Source: Bin80 sp965209015
GTDB lineage: Bacteria > Bacteroidota > Rhodothermia > Rhodothermales > Bin80
DNA length: 64,000 bases
Assembly: GCA_965209015.1 (NCBI GenBank)
Contig: OZ242367.1
Coordinates: 1,674,001-1,738,000 of the forward strand
Direction: 5' to 3'
Shown: one piece after another, positions 55,849-64,000 of the stretch
How positions within the stretch are numbered: position 1 is the first letter of the stretch
Layout of the letters: each line of letters starts with the position of its first letter
Made by a program: the position numbers and the translations under genes
Notes under the pieces: generated by a model
Told to the model about the DNA's origin: nothing
Databases searched by the model: none
What the model saw: the letters and a program-made list of their open reading frames with translations, nothing else

Positions 55849-57140
55849 TGACAATTACAGAAAAGGTAATTGCAAGCCACTGTGGTTATGATAGAGTCGC
55901 TCCCGGAGAAAGTGTCTGGGTAGATGTAGATATTCTGATGACCCATGATGTCTGTGGTCCACCTACGATTGACATCTTCAAGCGTGAATTTGGCGAAAAT
56001 GCAAAGGTATGGGATCCAGAAAAACTGGTCATCCTCCCAGATCATTACATCTTTACTCAAAATCATCATGCAAATCGAAACGTCCGCCTGCTCAGAGAAT
56101 TCGCTGCACAGCATGATCTACCTCACTATTATGATGTAGGGTCTCCTCGTTATAAAGGGGTCTGCCATATGGCCCTTGCCGAAGAAGGATTTAATCGCCC
56201 TGGATCATTATTGATAGGAACGGATAGCCATACCTGTACATCTGGAGCATTTGGTATGTTTTCCACTGGGGTTGGAAATACGGATGCCGCACTCATCATG
56301 GGAACAGGTAAAATTTGGCTACGAGTTCCAGAAACAATGCGGTTCATCTTTGAGGGTGTTCTGCCACCTTACCTTATGGCTAAGGACCTTATTCTGGCAG
56401 TGATTGGGGATATAGGTTGTGACGGAGCAACTTATCGTGCCATGGAATTTGATGGAGAATCTGTCTACGCACTTTCCATGCAAGAACGTATGACCTTGAC
56501 CAATATGGCAATTGAGGCCGGAGGAAAGAATGGGATCATTGCTCCAGATGAGACAACGATTGAGTATGTGCGCGCCCGTACGGATCATGACTTTGAATGT
56601 ATTTACAGTAATGAGAATGCACGATATCATTCCGAATATCGCTATGACGTATCTACTTTGGAGCCTGTTGTCGCAAAACCTCATCGCCCAGATAATCGTG
56701 CAAGTGTATTGGAAGTTGAGGGTACGCGTTTAGATCGTGCATATGTTGGTAGCTGTACCGGTGGAAAACTGGAAGATTTTCAGGCAGCCGCTCAAATTAT
56801 CAAGGGGCAAGAGGTGGTCATAGATACATATATTGTTCCTGCCACAACTGAGATCAGTGACTCTCTTCGGATGGTTACACTTGATGGCACAACTCTCTGG
56901 GATGTCTTTGCCAGTGCAGGATGCAAAATGGGACAGGCGAGTTGTGCTGCATGTCTCGGTGGGCCTCCGGATACGTTTGGACGTATGCAGGGAAGCGAAG
57001 TGGTAATCTCAACAACCAATCGGAATTTCCCCGGACGTATGGGCTCAAAGCAAGCTTCCGTCTACCTTGCATCTCCTCTGACGGTTGCTGCAAGCGCCTT
57101 GAACGGTGTCATCACTGATCCTCGGGAGGTACTGGTTTAA
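55848..57140 (+). CDS. leuC: 3-isopropylmalate dehydratase large subunit
   Basis: The 430-residue aconitase-family protein, with LeuD, isomerises 2- to 3-isopropylmalate (and citramalate to 3-methylmalate). Cysteine ligands for the [4Fe-4S] cluster are in GSCTGGKLEDFQ and in GQASCAACLGG. GTDSHTCTSGAFGMFSTGVG is the substrate-loop motif. Its length and sequence fit the shorter (about 420-430) homoaconitase-like/archaeal-type LeuC group rather than the 466-residue enterobacterial form. The start ATG overlaps the leuA stop. leuD follows after 2 bp. Confidence 0.92.
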   Translation: MTITEKVIASHCGYDRVAPGESVWVDVDILMTHDVCGPPTIDIFKREFGENAKVWDPEKLVILPDHYIFTQNHHANRNVRLLREFAAQHDLPHYYDVGSPRYKGVCHMALAEEGFNRPGSLLIGTDSHTCTSGAFGMFSTGVGNTDAALIMGTGKIWLRVPETMRFIFEGVLPPYLMAKDLILAVIGDIGCDGATYRAMEFDGESVYALSMQERMTLTNMAIEAGGKNGIIAPDETTIEYVRARTDHDFECIYSNENARYHSEYRYDVSTLEPVVAKPHRPDNRASVLEVEGTRLDRAYVGSCTGGKLEDFQAAAQIIKGQEVVIDTYIVPATTEISDSLRMVTLDGTTLWDVFASAGCKMGQASCAACLGGPPDTFGRMQGSEVVISTTNRNFPGRMGSKQASVYLASPLTVAASALNGVITDPREVLV

Positions 57141-57142
57141 TT

Positions 57143-57709
57143 ATGGAGTCAATTATTCAAGGTTCAGCATATGTGGTCGGAGATGCGATTGATACCGATC
57201 AGATTATTCCTGCTGAACATCTAGTGTATAGCTTGGAGAGACCAGACGAACGCCGGTTGTATGGTCGTTATGCTATGAGCGGTGTTCCCGTCCACGAACA
57301 AGGGCTTCCTCAGGGACATATCCCATTCACGGATCCAGACAAGTACACTAGTAAGTTTACCTTCGTTATTGGTGGTGTCAATTTTGGATGCGGATCTTCC
57401 CGGGAGCATGCACCATTTGCATTGACTGAGGCAGGTGCTAAGGTGGTTGTTGCCCAGAGCTATGCACGAATCTTTTATCGAAATACGATTGATGGTGGGT
57501 TTGTGATTCCCTTTGAGTCTCACGAGAAAATCAATCATCAAATCCGTACGGGAGACAAGTTAGAACTAGATACACGAATTGGGCAGTTAACCAATCATAC
57601 GAGTGGACAAGAGTATCTGCTAAAACCATTGGGCGATGTAGCTGATATTCTTAATGCAGGCAATGTCTTTGAATATGCGCGGAGGAATGGCCTAATTACT
57701 ACTACTTGA
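57143..57709 (+). CDS. leuD: 3-isopropylmalate dehydratase small subunit
   Basis: The 188-residue swivel-domain subunit completes the LeuCD isomerase. Signatures are GDAIDTDQIIPAEHL near the N-terminus and the active-site GGVNFGCGSSREHAPFAL (Ser-Ser-Arg loop). It lies 2 bp after leuC, and its TGA shares a base with the cimA start (TGATG). The conserved pairing with the short-form LeuC supports one functional complex. Confidence 0.93.
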   Translation: MESIIQGSAYVVGDAIDTDQIIPAEHLVYSLERPDERRLYGRYAMSGVPVHEQGLPQGHIPFTDPDKYTSKFTFVIGGVNFGCGSSREHAPFALTEAGAKVVVAQSYARIFYRNTIDGGFVIPFESHEKINHQIRTGDKLELDTRIGQLTNHTSGQEYLLKPLGDVADILNAGNVFEYARRNGLITTT

Positions 57710-59298
57710 TGGAACGGATTGAACTATTTGATACCACCCTTCGAGATGGTACCCAAGGCGAGCATGTAACGCTCTCGGTAAATGACAAAATTAGAATTGC
57801 CAAGCGATTAGATAGTTTTGGTGTGAGTTTGATTGAAGGAGGATGGCCAGGATCCAATCCAAAAGATCAAGAATTTTTTGAGCGTGCCTGTAAAGAAGTC
57901 TGGAATCATGCGAATATCTGTGCATTTGGTTCAACTCGTCGTTCACAGAATTCGTCAGGCGAAGACCCAAATTTGCTGGCTTTAATCAAAGCTGAAACGA
58001 ACGCGGTTTCAATTTTTGGTAAAAGTTGGCTCCTCCATGTGGATCGGGCTTTGAACGTAGCACCAGAGGAAAATCTGAATATGATCAGGGGATCCGTTGA
58101 GTGGTTGGTGCAAAATGGACGCCGGGTAATTTATGATGCAGAACATTTTTTCGATGGGTATAAAGATGATACTGCATATGCTTTAGATACTCTTCGCGCT
58201 GCCGCAGAATCGGGTGCAGATGTGCTGGTACTATGTGATACGAATGGTGGCTCTATGCCATCCGAGATTGGACGGATCACGGAGTATGTCTGCTCTGTGA
58301 TGAGTGATCATGTGGTTGGTATTCATGCTCATAATGACAGTGGGGTTGCGACAGCAAATTCAATTGCTGCTGTGGAATCGGGGGCACGGCATGTACAGGG
58401 TACGATAAATGGCATAGGTGAACGCACCGGGAATGCTGACTTGTGTCCCGTGATTGCCTGCCTGCAGCATAAATTGGGTTACCAATGTGTTTCTGAGGAG
58501 CAGTTGGCTACGCTTGCGGATCTTAGTCAGTTTGTATATGAAATCTGCAATATGATCCCGATTGATCGTGCCCCATTTGTTGGTCGAAGCGCATTTGCGC
58601 ATAAAGGAGGGATTCATGTATCCGCAGTCATGAAGGAGCCCTGCGCCTATGAACATATGCCCCCCGAGATTGTGGGCAATAAACGGCGGGTATTAGTTTC
58701 GGATTTATCAGGACAGTCAAACGTGCGCTATAAGGCACAAGAATTAGGCATTCCTCTCAATGAACATGACGAAGCTCAACGTGCCGTTCAGCGCATCAAA
58801 GAGTTGGAGCACCTAGGCTATGAATTTCAAGGAGCAGAGGCATCTTTTGAGTTACTCCTCAGGACAATACAGGGTGAAGATACCGAGATGTTCAAACTGG
58901 ATCGCCTCAGGGTCTATAGTGAGCAGGATGAGCATGGACTGGAGCGGTCTGAGGCTACGGTAGCCGTATTCGTAGGAAAGCATCGTGAGCTTGCCGTAGG
59001 GGAGGGGGTCGGTCCTGTGGATGCTCTATCCCGTGCTCTAAATCAAGCTCTCTATCGCTTCTATCCCCGTTTAGAGGCGCTTAGACTAGCGGACTATAAA
59101 GTCCGCGTTCTCACCCCTGAAAAAGCTACCGCAGCCTCGGTGCGTGTTTTGATTGAGCATCATGATACCAATGGAGAGGATATTTGGCATACGGTTGGAG
59201 TCTCTCCCAACATCCTTGATGCCAGTTGGCAGGCATTGACTGATGGTGTCCGATATTATCTTTTACATACCACACCGAAGCAAGCCCTGAAAGAATAA
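57709..59298 (+). CDS. cimA: Citramalate synthase CimA
   Basis: The 529-residue enzyme, of the same family as LeuA, condenses pyruvate with acetyl-CoA to (R)-citramalate. This opens a threonine-independent route to 2-oxobutyrate and isoleucine. CimA-type landmarks are LFDTTLRDGTQGEHVTLSVN, GVSLIEGGWPGSNPKD, GIHAHNDSGVATANSIAAVE and HVQGTINGIGERTGNADL. A regulatory dimer domain occupies the last 130 residues or so. It starts at ATG 57709, overlapping the leuD stop, and is the last gene of the operon. LeuCD and LeuB encoded upstream can process citramalate. Confidence 0.9.
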   Translation: MERIELFDTTLRDGTQGEHVTLSVNDKIRIAKRLDSFGVSLIEGGWPGSNPKDQEFFERACKEVWNHANICAFGSTRRSQNSSGEDPNLLALIKAETNAVSIFGKSWLLHVDRALNVAPEENLNMIRGSVEWLVQNGRRVIYDAEHFFDGYKDDTAYALDTLRAAAESGADVLVLCDTNGGSMPSEIGRITEYVCSVMSDHVVGIHAHNDSGVATANSIAAVESGARHVQGTINGIGERTGNADLCPVIACLQHKLGYQCVSEEQLATLADLSQFVYEICNMIPIDRAPFVGRSAFAHKGGIHVSAVMKEPCAYEHMPPEIVGNKRRVLVSDLSGQSNVRYKAQELGIPLNEHDEAQRAVQRIKELEHLGYEFQGAEASFELLLRTIQGEDTEMFKLDRLRVYSEQDEHGLERSEATVAVFVGKHRELAVGEGVGPVDALSRALNQALYRFYPRLEALRLADYKVRVLTPEKATAASVRVLIEHHDTNGEDIWHTVGVSPNILDASWQALTDGVRYYLLHTTPKQALKE

Positions 59299-59345
59299 TG
59301 CTTCTTCCTGCCCCATGAATATGATTCGTATCACTTGGGGCACAG

Positions 59346-59369
59346 CGAACTATAATGTTCGTCTTTCTC
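59346..59369 (+). terminator. Possible terminator of the ilv-leu operon
   Basis: CGAAC and GTTCG (346-350 and 357-361 after 59000) enclose TATAAT and are followed by TCTTTCT, a weak intrinsic terminator 48 bp after the cimA stop. A longer stem (TGCCCCA at 59309-59315 with TGGGGCA at 59336-59342) lies just upstream and may add to it. The short stem limits confidence. Confidence 0.4.
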
Positions 59370-59499
59370 CCAGATTCTCAATTGATTTACCTTTCTGGAG
59401 TACCTGTATGTTTTTTGGTTTCTTGCCTATCTTTTTCAGAGAATCACAATTGACGGAAATGCGGTGAGCAATACTCTAGCCTGAGTATTCCAAACAAAA

Positions 59500-59654
59500 G
59501 AGCCACCGATTACGAGCGATGGGAGCCACCGAATACGAGCGATGGGAGCCACCGAATACGAGCGATGGGAGCCACCGAATACGAACGATGGGAGCCACTG
59601 AATACGAACGATGGGAGCCACCAAATACGATTGATGTGAGCCACCCATTCCGTC
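59500..59654. repeat. Seven-copy 23-bp tandem repeat at the left end of the IS21 element
   Basis: Six full copies of a 23-bp unit (starts GAGCCACCGAATACG and ends CGATGG) run head to tail from 59500 in exact 23-bp steps, followed by a partial seventh from 59638. The most divergent copies are the rightmost (59615 onwards: CGATTGATGT). A diverged pair of copies occurs inverted at 62116-62157, at the other end of the transposase genes. IS21-family elements are known to carry multiple short repeats at their ends for transposase binding, so this is read as an expanded left terminus. Confidence 0.85.
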
Positions 59655-59693
59655 GGCGAAGTCGTGCACAGTATGTATGCAAGACGGGTTGCA

Positions 59694-60452
59694 TTATGAG
59701 ATGGATTCGTTCTTCAATTCTTGTTGACCTTGTACTTTGCGCATGGACTCTCCCGTCAGTTCAATTTTATGTGCGTTGTTGACCAGTCGATCTAGGATTG
59801 CATCTGCCAGCGTAGGGTCTTCCATGGTCTCATACCATTTCTCCAAGGGATACTGACTCGTCACAATGGTAGACCGTACGGTGTAGCGATCATCAAGTAG
59901 TTCCATAAGGTCTCGTTGAGGATGCGCAGCAATCTGATGGAGTCCCCAGTCATCCAATACCAATACATCCATGCGCGCAAGCTGTTTCAATTCTTTCAAG
60001 AAAACGCCTTCCTTGCGCGCGGTTTGCAGGGTTTCTAAGAGTCGGGAGAGTCGGTAGTAGCGCGTATTGAAGTTTTCCAGACACGCCTTATGTGCCAGTG
60101 CACAAGCAACATAGCTTTTCCCAACTCCAGTCGGCCCCGTAATGATGACATTTTGCTGACGGCGAATCCACTGACAGCTTGATAGATGGAGCATGAGACG
60201 CTTATCCAGTCCACGAGACGCGCTGTAGTCCAGATTCGCCATGTTGGCCTGAAGACGCAGTTTTGCGGTGTGTAACCGACGGGCTAATCGTCGGTCTCCC
60301 CGGACCGCCTCTTCGTGGTCGACCATGAGTCCCAAACGATCCATGAACGGCATGGTGTCTATATCTGGGGTATCCAGTTGATCCCGTAGGGCGGCGGCCA
60401 TGCCGTTGAGCCGCATCTGTTCAAGTTTCAAGAGGGTTGGGTGTAAGAGCAT
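59694..60452 (-). CDS. istB: IS21 helper ATPase IstB
   Basis: The 252-residue AAA+ ATPase assists the transposase in choosing target DNA. The N-terminal segment MLLHPTLLKLEQMRLNGMA is typical of IstB, and the Walker A motif is ITGPTGVGKSYVACALAH. Walker B reads DVLVLDDWGL, and the sensor region is IVTSQYPLEKWYE. Length is normal and no stop interrupts it. It follows istA by 9 bp on the same strand. Confidence 0.93.
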   Translation of the reverse strand: MLLHPTLLKLEQMRLNGMAAALRDQLDTPDIDTMPFMDRLGLMVDHEEAVRGDRRLARRLHTAKLRLQANMANLDYSASRGLDKRLMLHLSSCQWIRRQQNVIITGPTGVGKSYVACALAHKACLENFNTRYYRLSRLLETLQTARKEGVFLKELKQLARMDVLVLDDWGLHQIAAHPQRDLMELLDDRYTVRSTIVTSQYPLEKWYETMEDPTLADAILDRLVNNAHKIELTGESMRKVQGQQELKNESIS

Positions 60453-60461
60453 AGAGTTTGG

Positions 60462-62003
60462 TTAGTTAGATGAATAATAGTCTGCACCCCGAATATTTTT
60501 ATGTTCAATTGGAGACGGGGATTGCTGAGATTCGTCCGCGATTTGTTTGGCCAGTTTCTTCACCGCCCCCGTCGTCAATCGGTTCTGATTCAAGGCATGT
60601 TCACAGGCCTGTTCCAGAACGGAATTGCCAAATTCACGTCCCAGTCTAAGAATTCCCATGCAGCGCCGAAACACCTGTGCGGGAACGAAAGCTCGCGCAA
60701 AGATTTCTTCAATCAGTGCGGTGGTTGAAGGACCGACCTGTTTGGCCCAATTCACAAATCGCGACGGTGACCACGATTCATAGTCTTGGTGGTTTTTCGG
60801 CATATGCTGTTCAACGGTCGTATACTTCTCTTTCGCTCTCTCCCGTAGGTGAGATGCGATTCGGGTCTCGCCATGAAAAATCTCCACCGTCTTTGCAGAC
60901 ACGCGTGCACTCACCTGCTGATTCAGGTAGGTGTACGGTACGCTATAATGGTGTCTGTCAATTTGAATATGGTAATGAAAGGAGACCTTCCGGTTATGGA
61001 TCCAGACCGCAAATTCATAAGGCTCTTGGGGTAATGGACGTAGCATCGGTTGATCCATCTCTTCAAACAGGCGTGCACGCGTTGTATTATGCTTCTGAAA
61101 CGGAGCTTGATTGAGTTCCTGAACCTGCTCCAAAATCGCTTCATTGAGCTCTGCAAGACTGTGAAAGGTTACGTTTCGCAGCGCGCCCAAAACTTTTCTC
61201 TGCAACAAGAGAACTCCGCCTTCTGCCTTCGCTTTATCTCTTGGTTTTCTGGGACGTGCAGGAAATACTTGTACGTTGTAATGTTCTGCCAAATCATGAA
61301 AAGATTCGTTCAGAATCGGTGTGTCGTCCGTACGGAATTTGATCACCGCGGATTTTAGATTGTCTGGAACAATCACTTTCGGAACGCCTCCGAAAAACTC
61401 AAAGGTCCGACGAATTGATCCGCAGAAATCCGCGACCTTCTGTGACTCCGTGGCTTCCGCATATAGATACCCAGATGCCCCCAGTACGGCCACAAACAGT
61501 TCCACCTCCCGAACCTCACCGTCTGGATCCGTAATGGTGGGTTTCTTCCCCGAGTAATCCACAAATAATCGCTCGCCCGCTTTGTGCGTTAGGCGCATCA
61601 CAGGATCTACCTGCGTGGAGCGCCAGTTACGATATAACTCTGCAAACCGACTATACTGATAGCCCGTTGGATGCTCCTCAATGTACTCCGTCCACACTTG
61701 ATGAAGGGGGAGTGATCGGTGTTGTGCCAATTCTCTCCGAACTTCAACCCAGTTCGGGACCGGACGCGCTACCGACGCATCTCCTGTCGTTGGAGGGTAG
61801 AGCATTGCCTCCAACTTTGCATCGGTTATGTCCGCAGGTAATGGCCACGTCAACTGCGCACGCTTTGCACGCTCAAGAAGACGCGCTACCGAAGCACGAC
61901 TGATCCCTACACACCGAGCAATCCCTCGGTTGGACAGCTTGTCCACAAAATGAAGGGCCAAAATACGTTTGATCTCTCTCATCTTAATTCGTTTCGTAGG
62001 CAT
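60462..62003 (-). CDS. istA: IS21 transposase IstA
   Basis: The 513-residue transposase has an N-terminal helix-turn-helix (REIKRILALHFVDKLSNRGI, key residues RGIARCVGISRASVARLL). The DDE catalytic core has Asp in LFVDYSGKKP, Asp in VIVPDNLKSAV and Glu in KAKAEGGVLLL. The C-terminal domain has the Mu-type features of IS21. ATG 62003 (MPTKRIKM) is chosen over the upstream ATG 62087, which would extend into the repeats. Both istA and istB appear intact. Confidence 0.92.
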   Translation of the reverse strand: MPTKRIKMREIKRILALHFVDKLSNRGIARCVGISRASVARLLERAKRAQLTWPLPADITDAKLEAMLYPPTTGDASVARPVPNWVEVRRELAQHRSLPLHQVWTEYIEEHPTGYQYSRFAELYRNWRSTQVDPVMRLTHKAGERLFVDYSGKKPTITDPDGEVREVELFVAVLGASGYLYAEATESQKVADFCGSIRRTFEFFGGVPKVIVPDNLKSAVIKFRTDDTPILNESFHDLAEHYNVQVFPARPRKPRDKAKAEGGVLLLQRKVLGALRNVTFHSLAELNEAILEQVQELNQAPFQKHNTTRARLFEEMDQPMLRPLPQEPYEFAVWIHNRKVSFHYHIQIDRHHYSVPYTYLNQQVSARVSAKTVEIFHGETRIASHLRERAKEKYTTVEQHMPKNHQDYESWSPSRFVNWAKQVGPSTTALIEEIFARAFVPAQVFRRCMGILRLGREFGNSVLEQACEHALNQNRLTTGAVKKLAKQIADESQQSPSPIEHKNIRGADYYSSN

Positions 62004-62157
62004 AGGTATTCCTCGCAATTTGTGAAATGAAATGCGAAGAATACGAAGATGAGAGAGTTTTGAATAATACGACGCGTATATCCCCAAGCTATGAACTCAA
62101 AAGGTCCAATCCAATGACGGAATGGGTGGCTCACATCAATCGTATTCAGTGGCTCAC

Positions 62158-62513
62158 TTACGTCGTAATACTCACTCTAGCCCCGCGGAAGATCATATAC
62201 TTTTTCTGCGCTCCAGTCGTACAAGAATATAGAGTTGCCTAACCATGATATCAACCGAGCATAATCTTAACACATATCCAGTTTCTAATTTTTAAGAGGC
62301 AGTGTGACAACATGAAATGGATGGAACGCCTGTTTTCTTGGCTCACCCAGTTCTGTGATTCAAGAGTTTAGTTACTGAATGATTTTTTCTCACAGAATCA
62401 ATTCAAAAAAACTTGGATGCGCAGGAAAGTATGCGTTTGATTCCCAAAAATATTGTATATTAATCACGTTGAATTTTTAGCTAATTTCCTTTAACCAAAT
62501 TATAAATAATCTA
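62158..62513. promoter_or_regulatory. Intergenic region upstream of the acyl carrier protein gene
   Basis: The 356 bp between the IS21 right end and the acp gene contain no gene. The last 130 bp are AT-rich and could hold the acp promoter (for example TTGTATATTAAT at about 62452-62463). Short uninformative frames are present. No RNA or operator was recognised. Confidence 0.35.
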
Positions 62514-62741
62514 ATGGCTAGTGTTGAACAACGTTTCAAGTCTCTCCTGCAGCGGCATCTTGGTATAACTGATTCTGCTGCAATGCACTCCACTCTCTCG
62601 GATCTTGGAGTTAACTCCGTAGATGCCATTGCATTTCTGAAAGCAGTGTGCAAGGAGTTTGGAACGGACTTTAAGCCCGAGGATGTGGCGAATTTTGCGA
62701 ATTTACAAGCGGCTGTTGATCACATTGAAGCATCCGCTTAG
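62514..62741 (+). CDS. Free-standing acyl carrier protein-like protein
   Basis: The 75-residue protein is a stand-alone carrier domain. The phosphopantetheine attachment serine is Ser35 in LGVNSVDAI (canonical LGxDSLD; the preceding Asp is Asn here). A four-helix pattern (VEQRFKSLLQRHL, then AFLKAVCKEF) fits the fold. It is not next to fatty-acid synthesis genes. A strong terminator follows 18 bp later, so it is expressed alone. A carrier for a specialised acyl or amino group is inferred. Confidence 0.75.
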   Translation: MASVEQRFKSLLQRHLGITDSAAMHSTLSDLGVNSVDAIAFLKAVCKEFGTDFKPEDVANFANLQAAVDHIEASA

Positions 62742-62759
62742 ATACCTTCTGGTGTCGTA

Positions 62760-62793
62760 AACCCAGACTTTTTTAGATCTGGGTTCTTTTTTG
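62760..62793 (+). terminator. Intrinsic terminator after the acyl carrier protein gene
   Basis: AACCCAGA (62760-62767) pairs perfectly with TCTGGGTT (62778-62785) across a 10-nt loop and is followed by CTTTTTT (62786-62792). This is a textbook rho-independent terminator 18 bp after the acp stop. Confidence 0.9.
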
Positions 62794-62963
62794 CAGATTT
62801 TAGTGAGCGTTGGCTGGGTTAAGACGATTGCTCTTTCTCCTGATTGAGAGCATGGAGCCGCGGTATTTTTTTGAAGTATTATTTGTACATGGTGGAGGGG
62901 GATGACTCGTGAATAGAGTATGCTCCGGCAACTCCGTTTACATTTCTTGATTATTCATTGGGA

Positions 62964-63899
62964 ATGGTGTCAAAGCAGGATTCGGATGAATGCGTTGACC
63001 GTAAAGTTTGGTTAGTGCCCGAGCCTCATTCAGTTCAAGAGGTATCCATGAATGACGGTGCCTCAGTAATCATTCGGCGTCATGGAAATCCAGAGGGCCC
63101 CCGTCTGGTCTTGAGTCATGGCAATGGTCTGGCAATAGACCTCTATTATCCCTTCTGGTCTTGTTTCTTGAATGACTTTGATGTCATCGTATTTGACCTC
63201 AGAAATCATGGATTGAATCCGGTCGGAGACTTAAAGAGTCATAATCTGGCGTCATTTGTGCAGGATTTTGATCCGATCGTAAAAGCAATCAATCGTCATT
63301 ATGGCCCCAAACCAAGCATAGGGATCTTTCATTCGGTTTCTGCCCTTGCGGCGTTACAGCCATTTTGTAAACCGGATATATTTTCGGCGCTTGTTCTTTA
63401 TGATCCCCCCTTATGTAAGGGAGGCAGGAGCTATGCAGAATATGAAGCAGCAGCTAATCGGCTTTCAGAATTAACCCGAATCCGCACAAACAAATTTCCA
63501 ACCAGGGATAGCTTGGCAGAGATCCTTCCCTATCTTCCAAGTTTTCAGCGGGTTGTTCCAGGCGTCTACAAACTCCTCGCAGAGACGACTCTTCGAGAAT
63601 GCATGGATGATGAGGGGTATGAGTTGTGTTGTCCACCCCAATATGAGGCGCAGATCATGCAGTTTTCTGGGAATTTCGCCGTACTCGTGGAGTTTGATCA
63701 CATTCAATGTCCGGTGAAAGTTCTAGGCGCAGATCCTACGTTACCGTACTCTTATTTACCGACCTACGATCTGGGGTATGTGGTAAAAGTGGATTATGAT
63801 TTTATTCCTGAATCAACCCATTTACTTCAACTTGAACAACCGGAAAAATGTGCTGAGGTTGCTATAGAGTTTCTGAAAGAGCACAAACTAATGAACTGA
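62964..63899 (+). CDS. Alpha/beta hydrolase
   Basis: The 311-residue protein has an alpha/beta-hydrolase fold: oxyanion loop LSHGNGLAID, strand VIVFDLRNHGLN, and the nucleophile elbow GIFHSVSALAAL with Ser124 (a G-x-S-x-G variant, F-H-S-V-S). The acid is probably in the later ALVLYDPPL or LGADPTLPY region, and the catalytic His lies in PESTHLLQLEQPEKC near the C-terminus. Thioesterase- or ester-hydrolase-like activity is plausible but the substrate is unknown. ATG 62964 is chosen over the TTG at 62958. It lies 222 bp after the ACP gene, beyond the terminator, so it has its own promoter. Confidence 0.75.
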   Translation: MVSKQDSDECVDRKVWLVPEPHSVQEVSMNDGASVIIRRHGNPEGPRLVLSHGNGLAIDLYYPFWSCFLNDFDVIVFDLRNHGLNPVGDLKSHNLASFVQDFDPIVKAINRHYGPKPSIGIFHSVSALAALQPFCKPDIFSALVLYDPPLCKGGRSYAEYEAAANRLSELTRIRTNKFPTRDSLAEILPYLPSFQRVVPGVYKLLAETTLRECMDDEGYELCCPPQYEAQIMQFSGNFAVLVEFDHIQCPVKVLGADPTLPYSYLPTYDLGYVVKVDYDFIPESTHLLQLEQPEKCAEVAIEFLKEHKLMN

Positions 63900-64000
63900 A
63901 CTGGTGAAGTTCTTCGGCAAGAACTCCATTGAGTACATTTTCACAAAAACTTGTCTGTGATCTATATCAGCGAATACAGTATCAGATTTATTCTACCAGC

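Larger units (their letters stand above)
59500..62157 (-). mobile_element. IS21-family insertion sequence with istA and istB
   Basis: The element holds istA and istB in the order istA-istB on the - strand, bounded by related terminal sequences: 59613-59654 on the left and its inverted counterpart 62116-62157 on the right (about 42 bp with only a few mismatches; both contain GAGCCACCCATTCCGTC inward). Both genes read intact, so it could be mobile. The left end carries extra 23-bp repeats. Exact outer ends and any target duplication were not determined. It lies about 200 bp after cimA, so it did not disrupt the amino acid operon. Confidence 0.85.

Noticed and set aside
59500..59654. Possible CRISPR array from the regular short repeats
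   Set aside because: The units are contiguous with no spacer sequence and are 23 bp. The inverted counterpart at the other end of an IS21 element explains them better.

Overview
The window reads as a chromosomal segment of a Bacteroidota-type bacterium, most likely from the Rhodothermota/Balneolota side. The evidence is a type IX secretion system (T9SS) core locus (PorU, PorV), T9SS C-terminal sorting domains on secreted proteins, genes that mostly lack Shine-Dalgarno sequences, and a small basic 'FDYTPRYY' protein just before mutL, a Bacteroidota habit. No rRNA or taxonomic marker was compared, so the assignment is an inference. Base composition is moderate, except in one giant gene that is visibly GC-richer.

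Layout. (1) 1-10.9 kb: a dense + strand secretion/envelope operon. It holds PorU (cut by the left edge), PorV, an M6-peptidase-like T9SS cargo whose zinc site has been erased, a protease/propeller/outer-membrane-barrel fusion, a TlpA-like thioredoxin and a DUF5683-like protein. (2) 11.0-16.2 kb: a toxin-antitoxin/defence island, mostly on the - strand and partly decayed. It holds XRE-ImmA plus a DUF4411 PIN toxin with a frameshift, HEPN plus a 5'-truncated DUF262, a Doc toxin plus a small partner, and the C-terminal fossil of a restriction-modification methyltransferase. (3) 16.3-32.9 kb: core genes. These are a DAACS transporter, tRNA-Arg, an overlapping run CPBP-DUF2007-cdsA-small ORF-mutL-tilS-hpt, a decayed ORF, a sugar isomerase, an HD phosphohydrolase, a deacetylase-like protein, mutS, purD and a propeller protein. 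(4) 33.0-36.2 kb: a gene graveyard with an AAA ATPase broken by about three frameshifts, an IS256-type transposase fossil and the tail of a lost T9SS cargo. (5) 36.5-45.3 kb: a single 2941-residue protein with leucine-rich repeats, 20 Calx-beta-like repeats (the first 14 forming seven alternating A-B pairs of about 690 bp) and a C-terminal autotransporter-like beta-barrel. (6) 45.8-49.4 kb: a DinG/XPD-like helicase with an N-terminal DnaQ-type exonuclease fold whose catalytic acids are replaced. (7) 49.7-59.3 kb: a complete-looking branched-chain amino acid operon ilvB-ilvN-ilvC-leuB-leuA-leuC-leuD-cimA. (8) 59.5-62.2 kb: an IS21-family element (istA/istB) with an expanded 23-bp tandem repeat at its left end. 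(9) 62.5-63.9 kb: a free-standing acyl carrier protein and an alpha/beta hydrolase.

How the genes work together. PorU and PorV process and deliver T9SS cargo, and the two large proteins beside them look like envelope proteins made with that machinery. The eight-gene ilv/leu operon converts pyruvate to the valine, leucine and isoleucine keto-acid precursors. CimA offers a threonine-independent entry to isoleucine that can reuse LeuCD and LeuB. The best candidates for something new are the giant LRR/Calx-beta/barrel protein, the helicase with a dead exonuclease domain and the dead M6-like T9SS cargo.
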